Of a stretch of 64,000 nucleotides of DNA, positions 41,105 to 53,499 are shown one piece after another. The stretch lies in assembly GCA_028023455.1 (NCBI GenBank), contig JAQFVV010012495.1:3295516-3359515 (forward strand), written 5' to 3'. Numbering within the stretch: the stretch's first letter is position 1; the number at the start of each line of letters is the position of its first letter. The translations under genes were made by a program, and so were the position numbers. This DNA is from Epiperipatus broadwayi (Eukaryota; Onychophora; Udeonychophora; Euonychophora; Peripatidae). The notes under the pieces were generated by a model. The model was not told the DNA's origin, searched no databases, and was given only the letters and a program-made list of their open reading frames with translations.

Positions 41105-43860
41105 TTTTTTGCTATTTTGCTACACAAAGTCACAATTTGTTTCTAAACGTATTTTAATACAATCTATATAAATATATTGTATTATGTATATCTAGGAGCT
41201 ATATCCTGTATGTGAAGAAAAAAAAAAAATTTTTTTTTTTTTGTTCTTTAAAAACAATAAGTCAAATATTCTAAATTCTTTATTTATGTTTTCAAAAACT
41301 AACTTTGCCTACCTCACGAGGTCCTATTTTAACCCTATGCCTATATGTATCTGTTTATACATGAAAATAAAAAAATCCTGCCGTGTCTGTCTTTAATAAC
41401 TATACCACATATTATTCTCCTCACTTTACTTTATTTATATTTCATTAAAATATCATTGCTATGTTAATATAACTGAAATAATCCACTTACAGCTTGACCT
41501 GGCTTTCTCTGACACCTGAAACAACTAAAAAATGCATTTACATTAATACAAGTATATATATATAAAGAAATATGTGAGCAAAATATCATGTCATGTTTAA
41601 AATTATTTTGGCTCACTAAGCATACATTGTTATTTTGATCATCTACTATAATTTAGTTTATTTGATATCCGATATGAGAGATTGCACTTGCCGACAAATT
41701 TATTTGAGAAGGGCGCCAGTCGACAAGACAATGGCCATATCAAATATACATATTAATGGATAATGATCCAAGCACACATTTATAAGGGTTTATCAAGTTT
41801 CAATGCAATTAAAATTTTACTTTGCGTTTCAGTTCACTTTTTAAAAAAAAATTTAATTTGATTCTGCTGAACGAAAAAAAAAAATCTCTGGATGAATAAG
41901 TAAATGCTATTTTAAATGACACAATATTATTTAAATCTAAGACGTATAACACTAAGTACGGTAATTTGTCTGACCTGGGATCGAAACCAGTTACCATTTT
42001 GGTCAAGACACAAAAAAAAAATTCAAACAGCCAAAGTATGATTAACAAAAATAAAATATATACACACAAAAAAAATTAAAAATAGAAGTAAAATCCCATG
42101 ATAACTGCCACTCCGAATTATGAACCTGGGATCGAAACCAACTACCATTTTGGTCACAACCCGAAATAGATGAACAATTATCAAGCAATTTTACAGAATC
42201 ACGCATTGAGATCAAAAACTGTTTAAAAAACATTTATATAAAAATGGGTTTTACCAAACTATAACGAAGTGTATACCATATACACCCATATATATGAATA
42301 TGTACACACCAAATAAGCATATATATGACTACATATAAATATACAAACAGATATACCTATACAAATATTTCTTTTATTATTATGTACATGGCTTTATTAG
42401 AAAAATGTCATATTGCAAACCGCATACTCCTATTATTTCAGGCAAGTAACGCTGGTCACAACTATGACACGGAAACAACAATTGCAGACATAGACCTATT
42501 ATTTCAGGCTACTCAGCAATTCTGAACTCTAAAGTGTAAGGGGTCTTCACCTAAACGGTTACTCAAGGAATCTTCATAAACGATCACTACAAAACAAGGG
42601 CTTCACCTAACGGTTACTCAAAAGGTCTTCACCTAACGGTTACTCAATAAATGATTCAATAGCATAATCCGAAATGAGATAAGAAAAAAAAAATCTTAAC
42701 TAAAGGTGGCTGACATATATGTTATACAAAAATATAAATTAAACGACATACGCATTTACTCTTTATTAAGTTGAAAATTAAGTTTGCTATTTTATTAACA
42801 AAACTTATATATATTTGGTAGGACACGTAATTACAAAATATTTAACAGTGAACGAGAATTTTGCATGATTATAGCATTCATTTTATATAAAAACGAAATG
42901 CAGAGAAAGTGAAAAAAAAATGTTTGTTAACACCATACACTGACATGTGTAATTTTGACTTATCAAAGCTTTCAATCTATGAAAAAAAATTCTATTAACG
43001 AAAAAAAAAGGTTATCTAAGATATTTACAAAAATTTATCCAAACGGAAAATAAAAATCTATTATGTACTGTACTTTTTTTTTTGACTCAAAATATTAACA
43101 CTACCGTTTATACTATATTTCGAAAAAAAACATTATTATTCCAAACTTTTTCATATTTGAGCGATACTAAAAACAATCTAAAGTACGAAAGCTAATTTAA
43201 GGGAGGGCGGGTGGGTATATATTTGACACTTCCGCCTTATTGAAGCTATCTACTTTATACGAGAAAAAAAAATATGGGTACTGGCCATGACAAAACTAAT
43301 TAGGATTACCAAAAAATTACTTTAACTCTGAAATCTTCTTTTCTAATCACACACAAAAAAACAACTGACGGCGTGTTAACTTTTTAAATATAAAACATTC
43401 ATTTCATATGTATCAAACTCGGAAAAAAAAATGTTTAGCTTATGGCACATTTAACTTCTTAATTAATTAAAAAAATGACATTTAGCTCACGTTAGGAAAC
43501 AAACTTGGAAAAATTATACATATATTATTTTTATATAAATATATTCAACTAAAACTAACTTCTCAGGGTAGTAATTTTTTTTTTTTTTAAAAAATGACAT
43601 ACGTCCCACTGCGACAAACTAGAAGCAAAAAAAAATTCCCGTATAACTAACAATTATTTCGTGTTATTTAAAAAAACATTATATATATGTGTGTACAAAC
43701 CCGGGAAAAAAAATCTACATATATATTATTCATTAATTTAAAACAGAAAAAGAAAAAACATTATACACACATACAAATGTTATACAGGGCATTGCAGGGT
43801 ATGGAAAATTTCGAATAGCCACACGATGGGCGTCCAGAATTACGGAAAAAAAAAATCTAC
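41105..43860 (-). other. Element 3 long 5' leader
   Basis: About 2.75 kb of non-coding leader. It contains repeated runs of eight to twelve A on the plus strand (T on the sense strand), commonly after CGG, GGG or GA. Two copies of CTGGGATCGAAACCA with CCATTTTGGTCA lie about 152 bp apart (41976 and 42126). A small tandem array sits at 42545-42650. Next to the 5' LTR the sense strand reads GTAGATTTTTTTTTTCCG, and GGGAAAAAAAATCTACAT recurs at about 43704. I see no standard TGG primer site. Confidence 0.65.
42545..42650. repeat. Short tandem repeat in Element 3 leader
   Basis: GGTCTTCACCTAACGGTTAC followed by TCAA occurs about three times with an inserted variant (AATCTTCATAAACGATCAC). The unit is about 26-28 bp. 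Confidence 0.75.
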
Positions 43861-45945
43861 TGTGACAGTCAGATGATGTGTGTAGATTTAACCCAGTTCG
43901 AATACTAGGCGAAAGTACCTCAAAGCCAACCATACGCGAGATATAAATCAAGAATACTTATGACCTCTGCCCATTCGCCTGTTCTCGAGGCCTGATCACA
44001 AACAAACAACACCATCTGAGCCATGCATAAATTATTTTTCAACCGGCCACAAAGCTTAGCAACAGCGGTAGAGACATGGACGGGAAATCCTAAAGAGCTA
44101 AAAGCTAAATGTGTAAAGTACATCAAAATATGTGTTGGTGTTTGCGTTTTGCGTGCCTGGATCATTGAAAGGTAAAAATAAAGCATTTAATATAACTAAG
44201 AAACTCAAGTTTTTGATAATTAAATAATGTTTAATTACTGGCTTTAAAATATGAATAAAGCTTTAATGGCCTCCGCTATTCCCCTCAATTATGGCAACAA
44301 ACTAATTAGACAATAAAAAGAAAACAAGTTAATAGGTTTGCGGTCAAATTCTTTTCTTCCCGATTTTATTAAAATATCCAACTCGATCTTCTCGATAAAG
44401 TACGATAGATAATAAAAACCTTTCGCAAAGCATTTCTTATGGCTTTGCGCGAAAAACCGGGTTTACAATTGACTTAGAACGTATATAGCTAAATCAAATA
44501 TACGTGATTAGCTAATGGCGGACAAAAAAGAGGTGTTATCAAAAAGATCAAGTTGGCACACAAAAGAAACTGACTTGGATTTAATTAACAACATAAATAA
44601 AATTGGAAATTGATTTCAAATGACAAAAATTAACTATTAAATTTAACCGCAACGAAATACTAAATATTTACAATGGTTAGTAAGGAAGAATAGCGAAGGT
44701 AAAAAGGTTACATATAGTTAGATGATCCCAAAATATATTTAAGGTTAATTCATAAAATGTTTACATAGCAAAAACATATATTTCAATACAACAATAAAAC
44801 AATATGAATCATTAGTAGCATACGAGATAGTTTAATTTAGGAGATACGATACCGTCCTTTTTCCGTGATGTTCCTTACGGCGTCCGTGGCTTGATCCGAC
44901 CGACGATAGGTATTTGTCCGGACAATGAAAATATGAAGTATGGCTTCCATGAAAAGTTCTCCAGACACGGCATAGAGTTCATATGGTTATTGATTGGATG
45001 TTAAGGCATTTTTGGATGGTATTTAGGAACCTCGGCGATAGGCAAAGCTATGATTTGCCTAGCAAAGCATATCCATTTTCCTCAAAATACGGTTGGTTTT
45101 AACTGGAGCAGGTTCCAACTTCTCCATTATTTGAAAATGACAGCTGTATAATTTTTTTTGAAGCACAAGCTAAATGTGAAGCAAAATCTGACGGATTTCT
45201 CCCAAGAGAAATCTGAATGCACTTTCCAGAAAGCTTGGAAATAAAACAGCAAGAAAAATCTTAATAAATCGCCTTCACAAGCAAAATCAGAATCAAACGA
45301 CTCCTTCAAAAAGAAAAGTCTGACTAATTATCTCTTTTGTTCTCCCTACTATTTATACTTTCTCTGACAGCTACCTTCCATTGTTTGTATGATCTGAGAT
45401 CTTGATAAGCCCCCCCTTGCTGCTTTGTTTTAAAACAACACGTTCTAAAAATAACTTCAATTTTTTACTCTAACTTTCTTACTTTAAAGTTGGAATTCTA
45501 TTAATTAAAAAGCAAGAAAGAAAATGCCATCTTTAATTAGACTTGAACGACTCACTAATTAAAATATACATTCTTTCAGAAATGTTGGTGGGCTTATCTC
45601 AAAATCAAACCATACTAAATATTTTAATAAAATTTGAACAACAATATATTTTTATTTTACAATAGAATAAGCATTTTATCTCAGCAGAATTTTGCATTTA
45701 CTCATATATATACGCTAGATGTATATATATGTTTGATTAACAGGTTAAGCAATTTTTATCAATAGAATGAAATTTATTTAAAATAAAATATTTAACTGCA
45801 ATACACATTTAATAAGCATAATTATTTTTAACTTTAATGCAAAACCCTGCTGATATTGAACTATAAACTTAATTTAGGTCTACAATACTAATTAAGTTTA
45901 TAGGAAGATGTGAAGCATGGATCGGACTTCAGATCCATTGCTTCA
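43861..45945 (-). repeat. Element 3 5' LTR
   Basis: Upstream LTR for the minus-strand element, with TATAAATA at 45350-45357 on the minus strand. It is virtually identical to 37694-39779. Confidence 0.92.
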
Positions 45946-45949
45946 ATAT

Positions 45950-46087
45950 AGACAGCTAATACTTACAAATATGCACACCTATGTAAACATTGATGTTAAA
46001 AAAGTAAAAAAATAAAAATATATCTGATATGTTACAAACTTATTTATTTTCTTCTCATATTAAAGTATAATAACAGTAATGCCACCA
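45950..46087. other. Flank of Element 3
   Basis: Unremarkable AT-rich DNA. Confidence 0.3.
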
Positions 46088-46362
46088 AATGCAAGCCTTC
46101 GCAATCAATGGATAAAGAAAGATTTGTGCATAAAAAATCCCTATCTAGAACCTACTTATCCAATATCCCCACATTAGTTTCTAGCTTGTAGCTTTTATCA
46201 GTGAGGTGTAGTACTCTCAAATCCAAGACTCCTTACTGATGAAAGCTACAAGCTATAAATTAGTCTGGGGATATTAGGTGAATAGGTTCTAGATAGGGAT
46301 TTTATGCACAAACTTTCCTGCATCCATTGATTACAAAGCCTTGCACTGAGTGGCAATACTAA
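46088..46362. mobile_element. Foldback MITE-like element
   Basis: Two arms of about 115 bp are inverted repeats: GCAATCAATGGATAAAG, TTTGTGCATAAAAAATCCC, TATCTAGAACCTACTTATCC and AATATCCCCA on the left. On the right are TGGGGATATTAGGTGAATAG, GTTCTAGATAGGGATTTT, ATGCACAAACTTTC and ATCCATTGATT. A centre of about 40 bp with CTTTTATCAGTGAGG / CTGATGAAAG separates them. The right arm matches the MITE at 26831-27005. No coding capacity. Confidence 0.8.
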
Positions 46363-46860
<498 letters not shown>

Positions 46861-47903
46861 TGTAACCTCTACAATATACACCTATATCACTTTATACACA
46901 TATAAATGCCCAGGCGCCAATTCTATACAAGATAGAATAAAATTTATAATTTAGATTGCGTCTGTAATCATGGATAAGACTCTTATTATAGTATTAATCA
47001 ACAGCCTAGCTCAGTTGGGGGTTATAGGGTCTCGTGGTCATCTAGAATGCAAATGGGGAAAGAGAAGCATTTATAAATCATAATTATAATATTTATTTAG
47101 TTATACTATAAGTACTTACTTAAGTTATCAAAAGAAAGCAATTCATGGATTAAATCAAGAATCAAGATATGTTCAATTCTCCCACCATCCTAGTACATGC
47201 TAGACGAATCATGCCACTTAACTAATATGTTTGAGGATCACTGTAACAATAATCAATCTACAGACATTTGATTTAGATTGTACAGCTATACCAATGTTTA
47301 TTTAAATGATGAAATAATCTCAGGGCTCTGTTATATGAATAATAAGTCAATTCTATTATAAGATGATTATTAAGTAATGAGGATTATTGTGAAATTGACA
47401 ATTCATTTCAACAAAATTTTTTATTAACAATAAATAGTGATTACATCCTGATAAAAGAAAAATAAATAAATAAATTGTACAATAACATGCTTATATTAAC
47501 GTTCTGTTTGCCATCTGGCTAGATTGTGTTATGAGAACACAATTGTTATATAGTTATGTAGTTGGGTATAATGAAGAATTTTGTGTAGAATATGAGCATC
47601 TAAGAACTTGTTTAATGCTATTACTATTTTTAATATAAACATGAATATTTTCTTTTAAAATTGCCTAATCTAAAATGCTGGATAGGTGGGAGTAGATAAT
47701 CAGGAAAAGGATAGAGCAGTTAAAGACCAGGTGTCATCAAAGACTTTACTGGAGGCAAGGAGCTGGTCACGTTTCTTGATTTTTTTGAGCGTTTGGTAAA
47801 ACAATGGTATGATTTGTGGTGGGGGTAATTCCATGAGAGTTACAATAAAATGAAGGATAAACAATGATAGAGATGGGGTGCATTTTTATCACATATCATT
47901 GTC
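46861..47903. other. Unassigned; possible LTR-like start and tRNA-like box A
   Basis: Begins TGTAACCTCTACAATATA after the microsatellite, without a found partner repeat. CCTAGCTCAGTTGGGGG at about 47009 is a good tRNA box A match but has no box B nearby. The stretch 47680-47870 is GC-richer and of unknown nature. Confidence 0.3.
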
Positions 47904-48118
47904 TATTTTAAACTAGGTAAAATCTATATCTTGGCATTATACAAGGTTTGGATCAATTAATTCAGTGTTATTTAAATAAATGGCATATACTATTAAACTG
48001 ATAAGTAATACAGTTTTAAACAAGGTAAAATCTATATCTTGGCATTATACAATGTCTTGGATCAATTAATTCAGTGTTATCTAGATAGATGGCATATATT
48101 ATTAAGCTGATAAGTATT
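47904..48118. repeat. Tandem duplication of about 107 bp
   Basis: GGTAAAATCTATATCTTGGC, ATTATACAA, TTGGATCAATTAATTCAGTG and TTATTAA blocks occur at about 47906 and again at about 48013, with scattered substitutions. Confidence 0.85.
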
Positions 48119-51100
48119 ATCATCAGATCGTGTTGAACATACATATGTGTGGAAATGGTCAATCGAACGTATATGGTATTTTAATAATTCGAAGGAAATC
48201 TTACTTCAATAAACATTTATTACAAGACACATTCTTTTACAAACACATCGATGATGATTTAACATTAATTTCACATTAACTACAAGCTTAACTAAATAAC
48301 ATTTAAATTGCATAAATCATATACACTTAATATTTGGAGGCTCTTCTTCTTATCTGTTATTTCAATAATATTTATAACTCTATTTATTAAATTATTAGCA
48401 ATACAAAATAATTATATATTCACATACCAATGTCTATACCAGCTATTCTCATTCTGTGCTCTCAATGAACTAAGAAAACAGTATCAAATAATCAACTAAT
48501 GCCATTGAAATTATTTCCATATGCATATAAATTTATACTTACTATATGAAATTAAGTAATAATTTATTAAAATTAGCATTAAATAAAGTAAAAATTTTGT
48601 AACCCAATATTACATTCATACTGGGAGGGTGAACTGCCAATAATAATAATAATAAATGAAATAATGATAATGTGAGTGATATGATTTGACAAATTACTTA
48701 GAACTTAAAATTCCAGTGATGGTCTCCCTCCATATCTCTAAGTTTATCATATCTCCAAATGTGTATGCATTTATAAATTTACAATCATAATGCATTTATT
48801 GATTACATTTTTTATTGGTTCACTTGTGAAATGAATAAACTTCACAATATGGATGGCACAATGAGCCAATCATTAAATTATAAATCTGACTTCAAGTATA
48901 TTACAGAAATCACTAAAACCTTTATCTTAAATAACTAACATATACTACATAACGATAAATACGTGGAATGAAGAGGAAGAGCAAAATGCTAACAAATAAA
49001 TATTCGCATACGGGCATGTGAGGGTTAATAAAAATTCCAAACATCAACTTAATTCATCAACATAGTAACTACCAATTTTTCTGACACAAATCATGCAGAA
49101 CCCAGCCAATTAATCATAAATAAATGGGACATCTACCACTTTACTTTAAGGAATATAATTATCACAATATATACTATCAAGTAATGAAATATACCACCAC
49201 CCACGGCTCAATAGGTAAATAAGTAAAAGGAGCATTACTAATCTGAATAGCATGATTATCCATTCAATCACCTCTCCACTCAAAAGCTATCTAAGGCATT
49301 TCATATACGACAAATCCATAAACAGATAAACTCTTAAATTTTCACAAGCTTTAGCGCATAACACCAGTCGCAACCGATAGAAAAACAAATAAGCATAAAT
49401 TTAATTCTTATAAAATAGCTTCTGATAGCGAACACACATGCGAATATATGATCATGTATGAAATCTTTTCAAAATCACATCAAACAGTAAAATGTTATAT
49501 TAGCATTAATTAAATTATAAATGAATCTAATATCTATGAAAAATTATGAACATCGAATTCCAAATTAGCGTAAATACTATCAAGTAAGCCTGACCATTCA
49601 GCAATACTGGCATAAATATTTTCATGTATCTATTTATTATTACCAACTAATGAATAATGATAAAGCATGCAATTTGCACCAATAATGTGAGCACAGGAAT
49701 ATATAATATTTTATATAATATAACAAAAGAAAATATTACCGGCTTGGTATAACTTATACCAAAATCTTCGATACGCTCCAGAGGAGACTAGGTATATAAA
49801 TACATAATAATAATAAATCAAACAAACATTAAAAAAAACAAATGAATAAATCTACCTATCTATCATATGCAATAGAAGAAAGTCATATCAAACCTTCTAT
49901 CATTAAAATAAAAGCTCCCTCTTTATCCCTTTTTTTTTATTCCATATTGGAAACTTTGAAAGTAGCTCACAATTATAAGACAAATAAACAAACATTAAAA
50001 TATATAAACATTACTCCTGCAGGATAAACATAAATCTGGCAAAACAGCAATAATCTCCAATGTTCTTAGGGAATTCTAACAGACATTATAAGCAACTTTT
50101 GCACATATTCGAATCAATTTTGTTTTTTCATAAACTCTCCACAGCTCAGCAAGATCATCTAAATAAATGTTTATGATCCACTCTATTTTCAACTTTGTTC
50201 TGTCTAAAATTTCCAACATTTAATAAATTTTAATAATGATCAAGTCAGATTATTTGGTCATCCATGCTTATACAAATTTCTGATAAATAATTATCAAATA
50301 TCATTAAGTCATACATTCTATCATTTATTTATAGGTGTGAATGGTAAGGTAATTTAGTATACATAATTATTCCAATAATGTAAAGTATTAGAATGAATAA
50401 TTTCTCTTTTTCAGCTTTATTTTACACAAAAATAGAAAACTTATTAAATGAGAGTCAATAAAATATTTCATTATACAGTTCAGCATAACTTTTTCAATTA
50501 TTATTATTGTTAATTTATGTAATTCCAATATCACGCTATTTATTATAAATAAGTTATAACAAAATTGTATTAGTAATTTTTCTATATAATATCCATACAT
50601 TATGAATAAAAGCAAATTCAAATTGTTAGTCAATAAAAGTTGGAACCGGTGTACCTTTAAACGTTTAGCCTTCCATATTGGACAATTCTATCCTGTATCC
50701 TTCACAATTACACATTGGCATTTATGCTTGAGTAGTATGAGAGATGTTTCCTTAGCAAAAAGGGAATAGTCGAGAATTTAGTGAAAATATTAGGTTCACT
50801 TGTTTTATTATATTTCTCTTTTTTTAGAAAAAATATTTCACATTCTCGAAGTCTTCTGTCTACTTAGCCACGCCTATTTTTTATAGTTATAATGAGGCCA
50901 ACAATATGCAAGAATTTATTACTTGTAAAAAAATAATGTTAGAAATGGAGTATTGAAAAAAAAAATTAAATTACAAATACTAACTAATAATAAATAAAAT
51001 AAATAACTTTTACATTTTCAAATGAAAGATTTTATGCAATAAAAAATTAATTAAATAAATCATATTAACTGATAGTGTGTGTATGTGTGCATCTGTCTTT

Positions 51101-52375
51101 CCATTAATCCAGCAGTCTATTAATGACAGCTATTAGAAATATCTATGATAAAATAAATGATGTTATTGCAAGATGGATATTCTGAGTGATAATTAGAAAT
51201 ATGAATGAGATGTGAAGTGTGAAATGATGTGAATGGACATGCACCCACATATGCAAGTTAGATCTTGGAATGGCAATAAACAATAGATTAGAAAATTAAT
51301 GATAAGCACACATCAGGGCCTTGCAGACAAACAATACTTATTCCCACTAGTCTAGCTTTTACACCAACAACTCCTGATACAATCCATTCCCTTCTCCCAT
51401 TATTAGATATACATAAAAAAATTTAATGATTGGTACACTCCAACTAACATCCTAAGAACTTTTCAACTGAATTATACATTAAGTTATATCACAATTCAGT
51501 TTTTTTCCTCATTAGGTACCCCTGACCACTATTGGCACAATATGAACTTCCCACATTCCTTCATGGTGCCAATCTGGAAGGTCATGATATATAAATTTTG
51601 AATCTATATATTGGTAAATATATTTCCAGATTTAATTGCAGTTATTCTCATGTATAGCATATATAGTATCTATATATTTATTAAACAGAGCCTCATGACT
51701 CTAGGATAGCACATTTTTATACCAGGCGCATGATCTGGGTTTAAATTCAGAAAGAGTAAAATTTGAATTTTTTTTTTAAAAATCAAACTTAAAATATTTT
51801 TTTCAAAAAATTGTTCTATAGGTAATGTAGCTAGCTACCTATTCAATATTATTTAAAAATTTGTATCTGGATAGCCTTAACTAGAGGATAAAACAATATG
51901 CATAGCTCCTCAAACCTCTTCAAACAGCATTTGGTGAGGCTATTGGAATTGCCTTTAATATGCAATATATTATTTAAGAAGTATTTTATATTTTTACCTT
52001 TGTATAAATGTATAAAATAAATTCTAAATAAAAATAATATTTTAAAAGTAATATTAACTGCTTGTATAATTTTAGTGACATGTTTTCAGCAAGATTGATT
52101 ATAGTTGTCATTTTCTATTAGGCATATAAATAACTATATCTTTATTGACACCAGCTATAATCAGTCTAGCTCAAAATATATCAATTAAATTGTATGTGAA
52201 TTTAATATCATACGACTTTTTTTTTCTTACAGATTTAATAACACACTGAACATTACACTTATAAATAAAATAGCCCTAAACAGAGATCTCTGCCGATTCT
52301 TTTACAAAGATGACAATCCTTACCAGGCTAGACAACTATCAGTGATCAATATTTTTTTTCATTATTATTGCTTTT
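48119..52375. other. Long AT-rich stretch without recognised genes
   Basis: I see no coding domain, RNA gene or shared repeat on either strand in this 4.2 kb. The frames of 61-81 codons here have no motifs and biased AT codons. TTTGTAACCCAATATTACA at about 48597 begins like an LTR but has no visible partner. Confidence 0.45.
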
Positions 52376-52470
52376 GTCGAGAGGTCAGCGCGACTGCCTT
52401 GCACTTGCAGGCAGTTGCCCGGGTTGCGGGTTCGCGTCCCGGCCGATGCTATGACACTTAAAAAAAAAAA
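52376..52470 (+). mobile_element. tRNA-derived SINE, 5'-truncated copy
   Basis: GTCGAGAGGTCAGCGCGAC through CCCGGCCGATGC, then TATGACACTT and an A-tail. It matches 30704-30790 with one difference (GCACTTGCAG for GCCCTTGCAG). The first eight or so bases of the head are missing. I could not find a convincing target duplication. Confidence 0.8.
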
Positions 52471-53373
52471 ATTGATAATATCTAAATACCAACTCACACA
52501 CTAATAATTGAATATCTAAATAGGCTGACTATGTGTTAATTATCTGGGGGGAAAGAAGCATAGCTTTCTTGAAATTCTTTGATACTTCGAATATTTTTCA
52601 AGTTTAATCTGAACAAAGCAAAGAAATGCATTATCCAGCATACGTTTTTTTTTTTTATTATTTAAATGATTTCAAATTTAAAATAATGTTACAATTTATT
52701 AATGAATTAGAAACAAGCTAAAAACACACAAAAAAGTGCACACTTTATTTTTAAATCATTTAGTAACATTATATATATAATAAATAATTACAGTGTCTAA
52801 TATATATATATATATATATTACCCTCACTTCTAGGAAATTTGTAATAATAATAAATTGGTCTAAATCAAATAAATAATTATGTTCACTTTAAAAAAATGT
52901 ATCCAATCAATAATAATATATTCTTTAATACTATCAATCATTAAACTAGCTTTACCTAATAAATAATAATATAGTTCTGTTTTATAAATTAAATAAATAA
53001 ATATCTACTAAAAATCATGAGACTATGAAGTGAGTTTACAAGTGGTAAAACGAATACATTGAGCCAATATCCCATAGGATACTACCTCAATGGCATAAGA
53101 ATACTATCCCTTCCTACTATCTCAAACAATAAATCTATAGCATTCATACGTCTTCAACAATAATTAACTAAGTAAAATTATTCTTCATGAATTAATCCCA
53201 ATTGATTAAAATTATCTCAATAAAATAATCATCATCTCTTTATCTAAATAATCTAACTCAAATAATCTCAGGTTCTTTTAAAATAATTCGAAGTAATTAT
53301 ATTTATGTAATTAAGCATGATAAGGGATTTAATATCATTCCCAACTACATCTGACTAACATTAATAACAATTA
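52471..53373. other. AT-rich DNA with a (TA)n tract
   Basis: A (TA)n run lies at about 52799-52819; nothing else is recognised. Confidence 0.4.

Positions 53374-53499
<126 letters not shown>

Larger units (their letters stand above)
37694..45945 (-). mobile_element. Element 3: young gag-only LTR retrotransposon
   Basis: LTRs of 2086 and 2085 bp (37694-39779 and 43861-45945) differ at about three positions by eye, so insertion was recent. On the minus strand each LTR starts TGAAGCA and ends TGTCACA. The flanking ATAT (37690-37693 and 45946-45949) fits a 4-bp target duplication. The 4.08-kb interior encodes a single 360-codon gag and has no protease, reverse transcriptase, RNase H or integrase. 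It was presumably copied by enzymes from another element. Confidence 0.9.

Noticed and set aside
46220-46250. CTGATGAAAGC motif in the foldback
   Set aside because: No second core block follows; the match arises from the MITE centre.
47005-47060. Good tRNA box A (TAGCTCAGTTGGG)
   Set aside because: No acceptor pairing, anticodon arm or box B could be built, so no tRNA or SINE is called.
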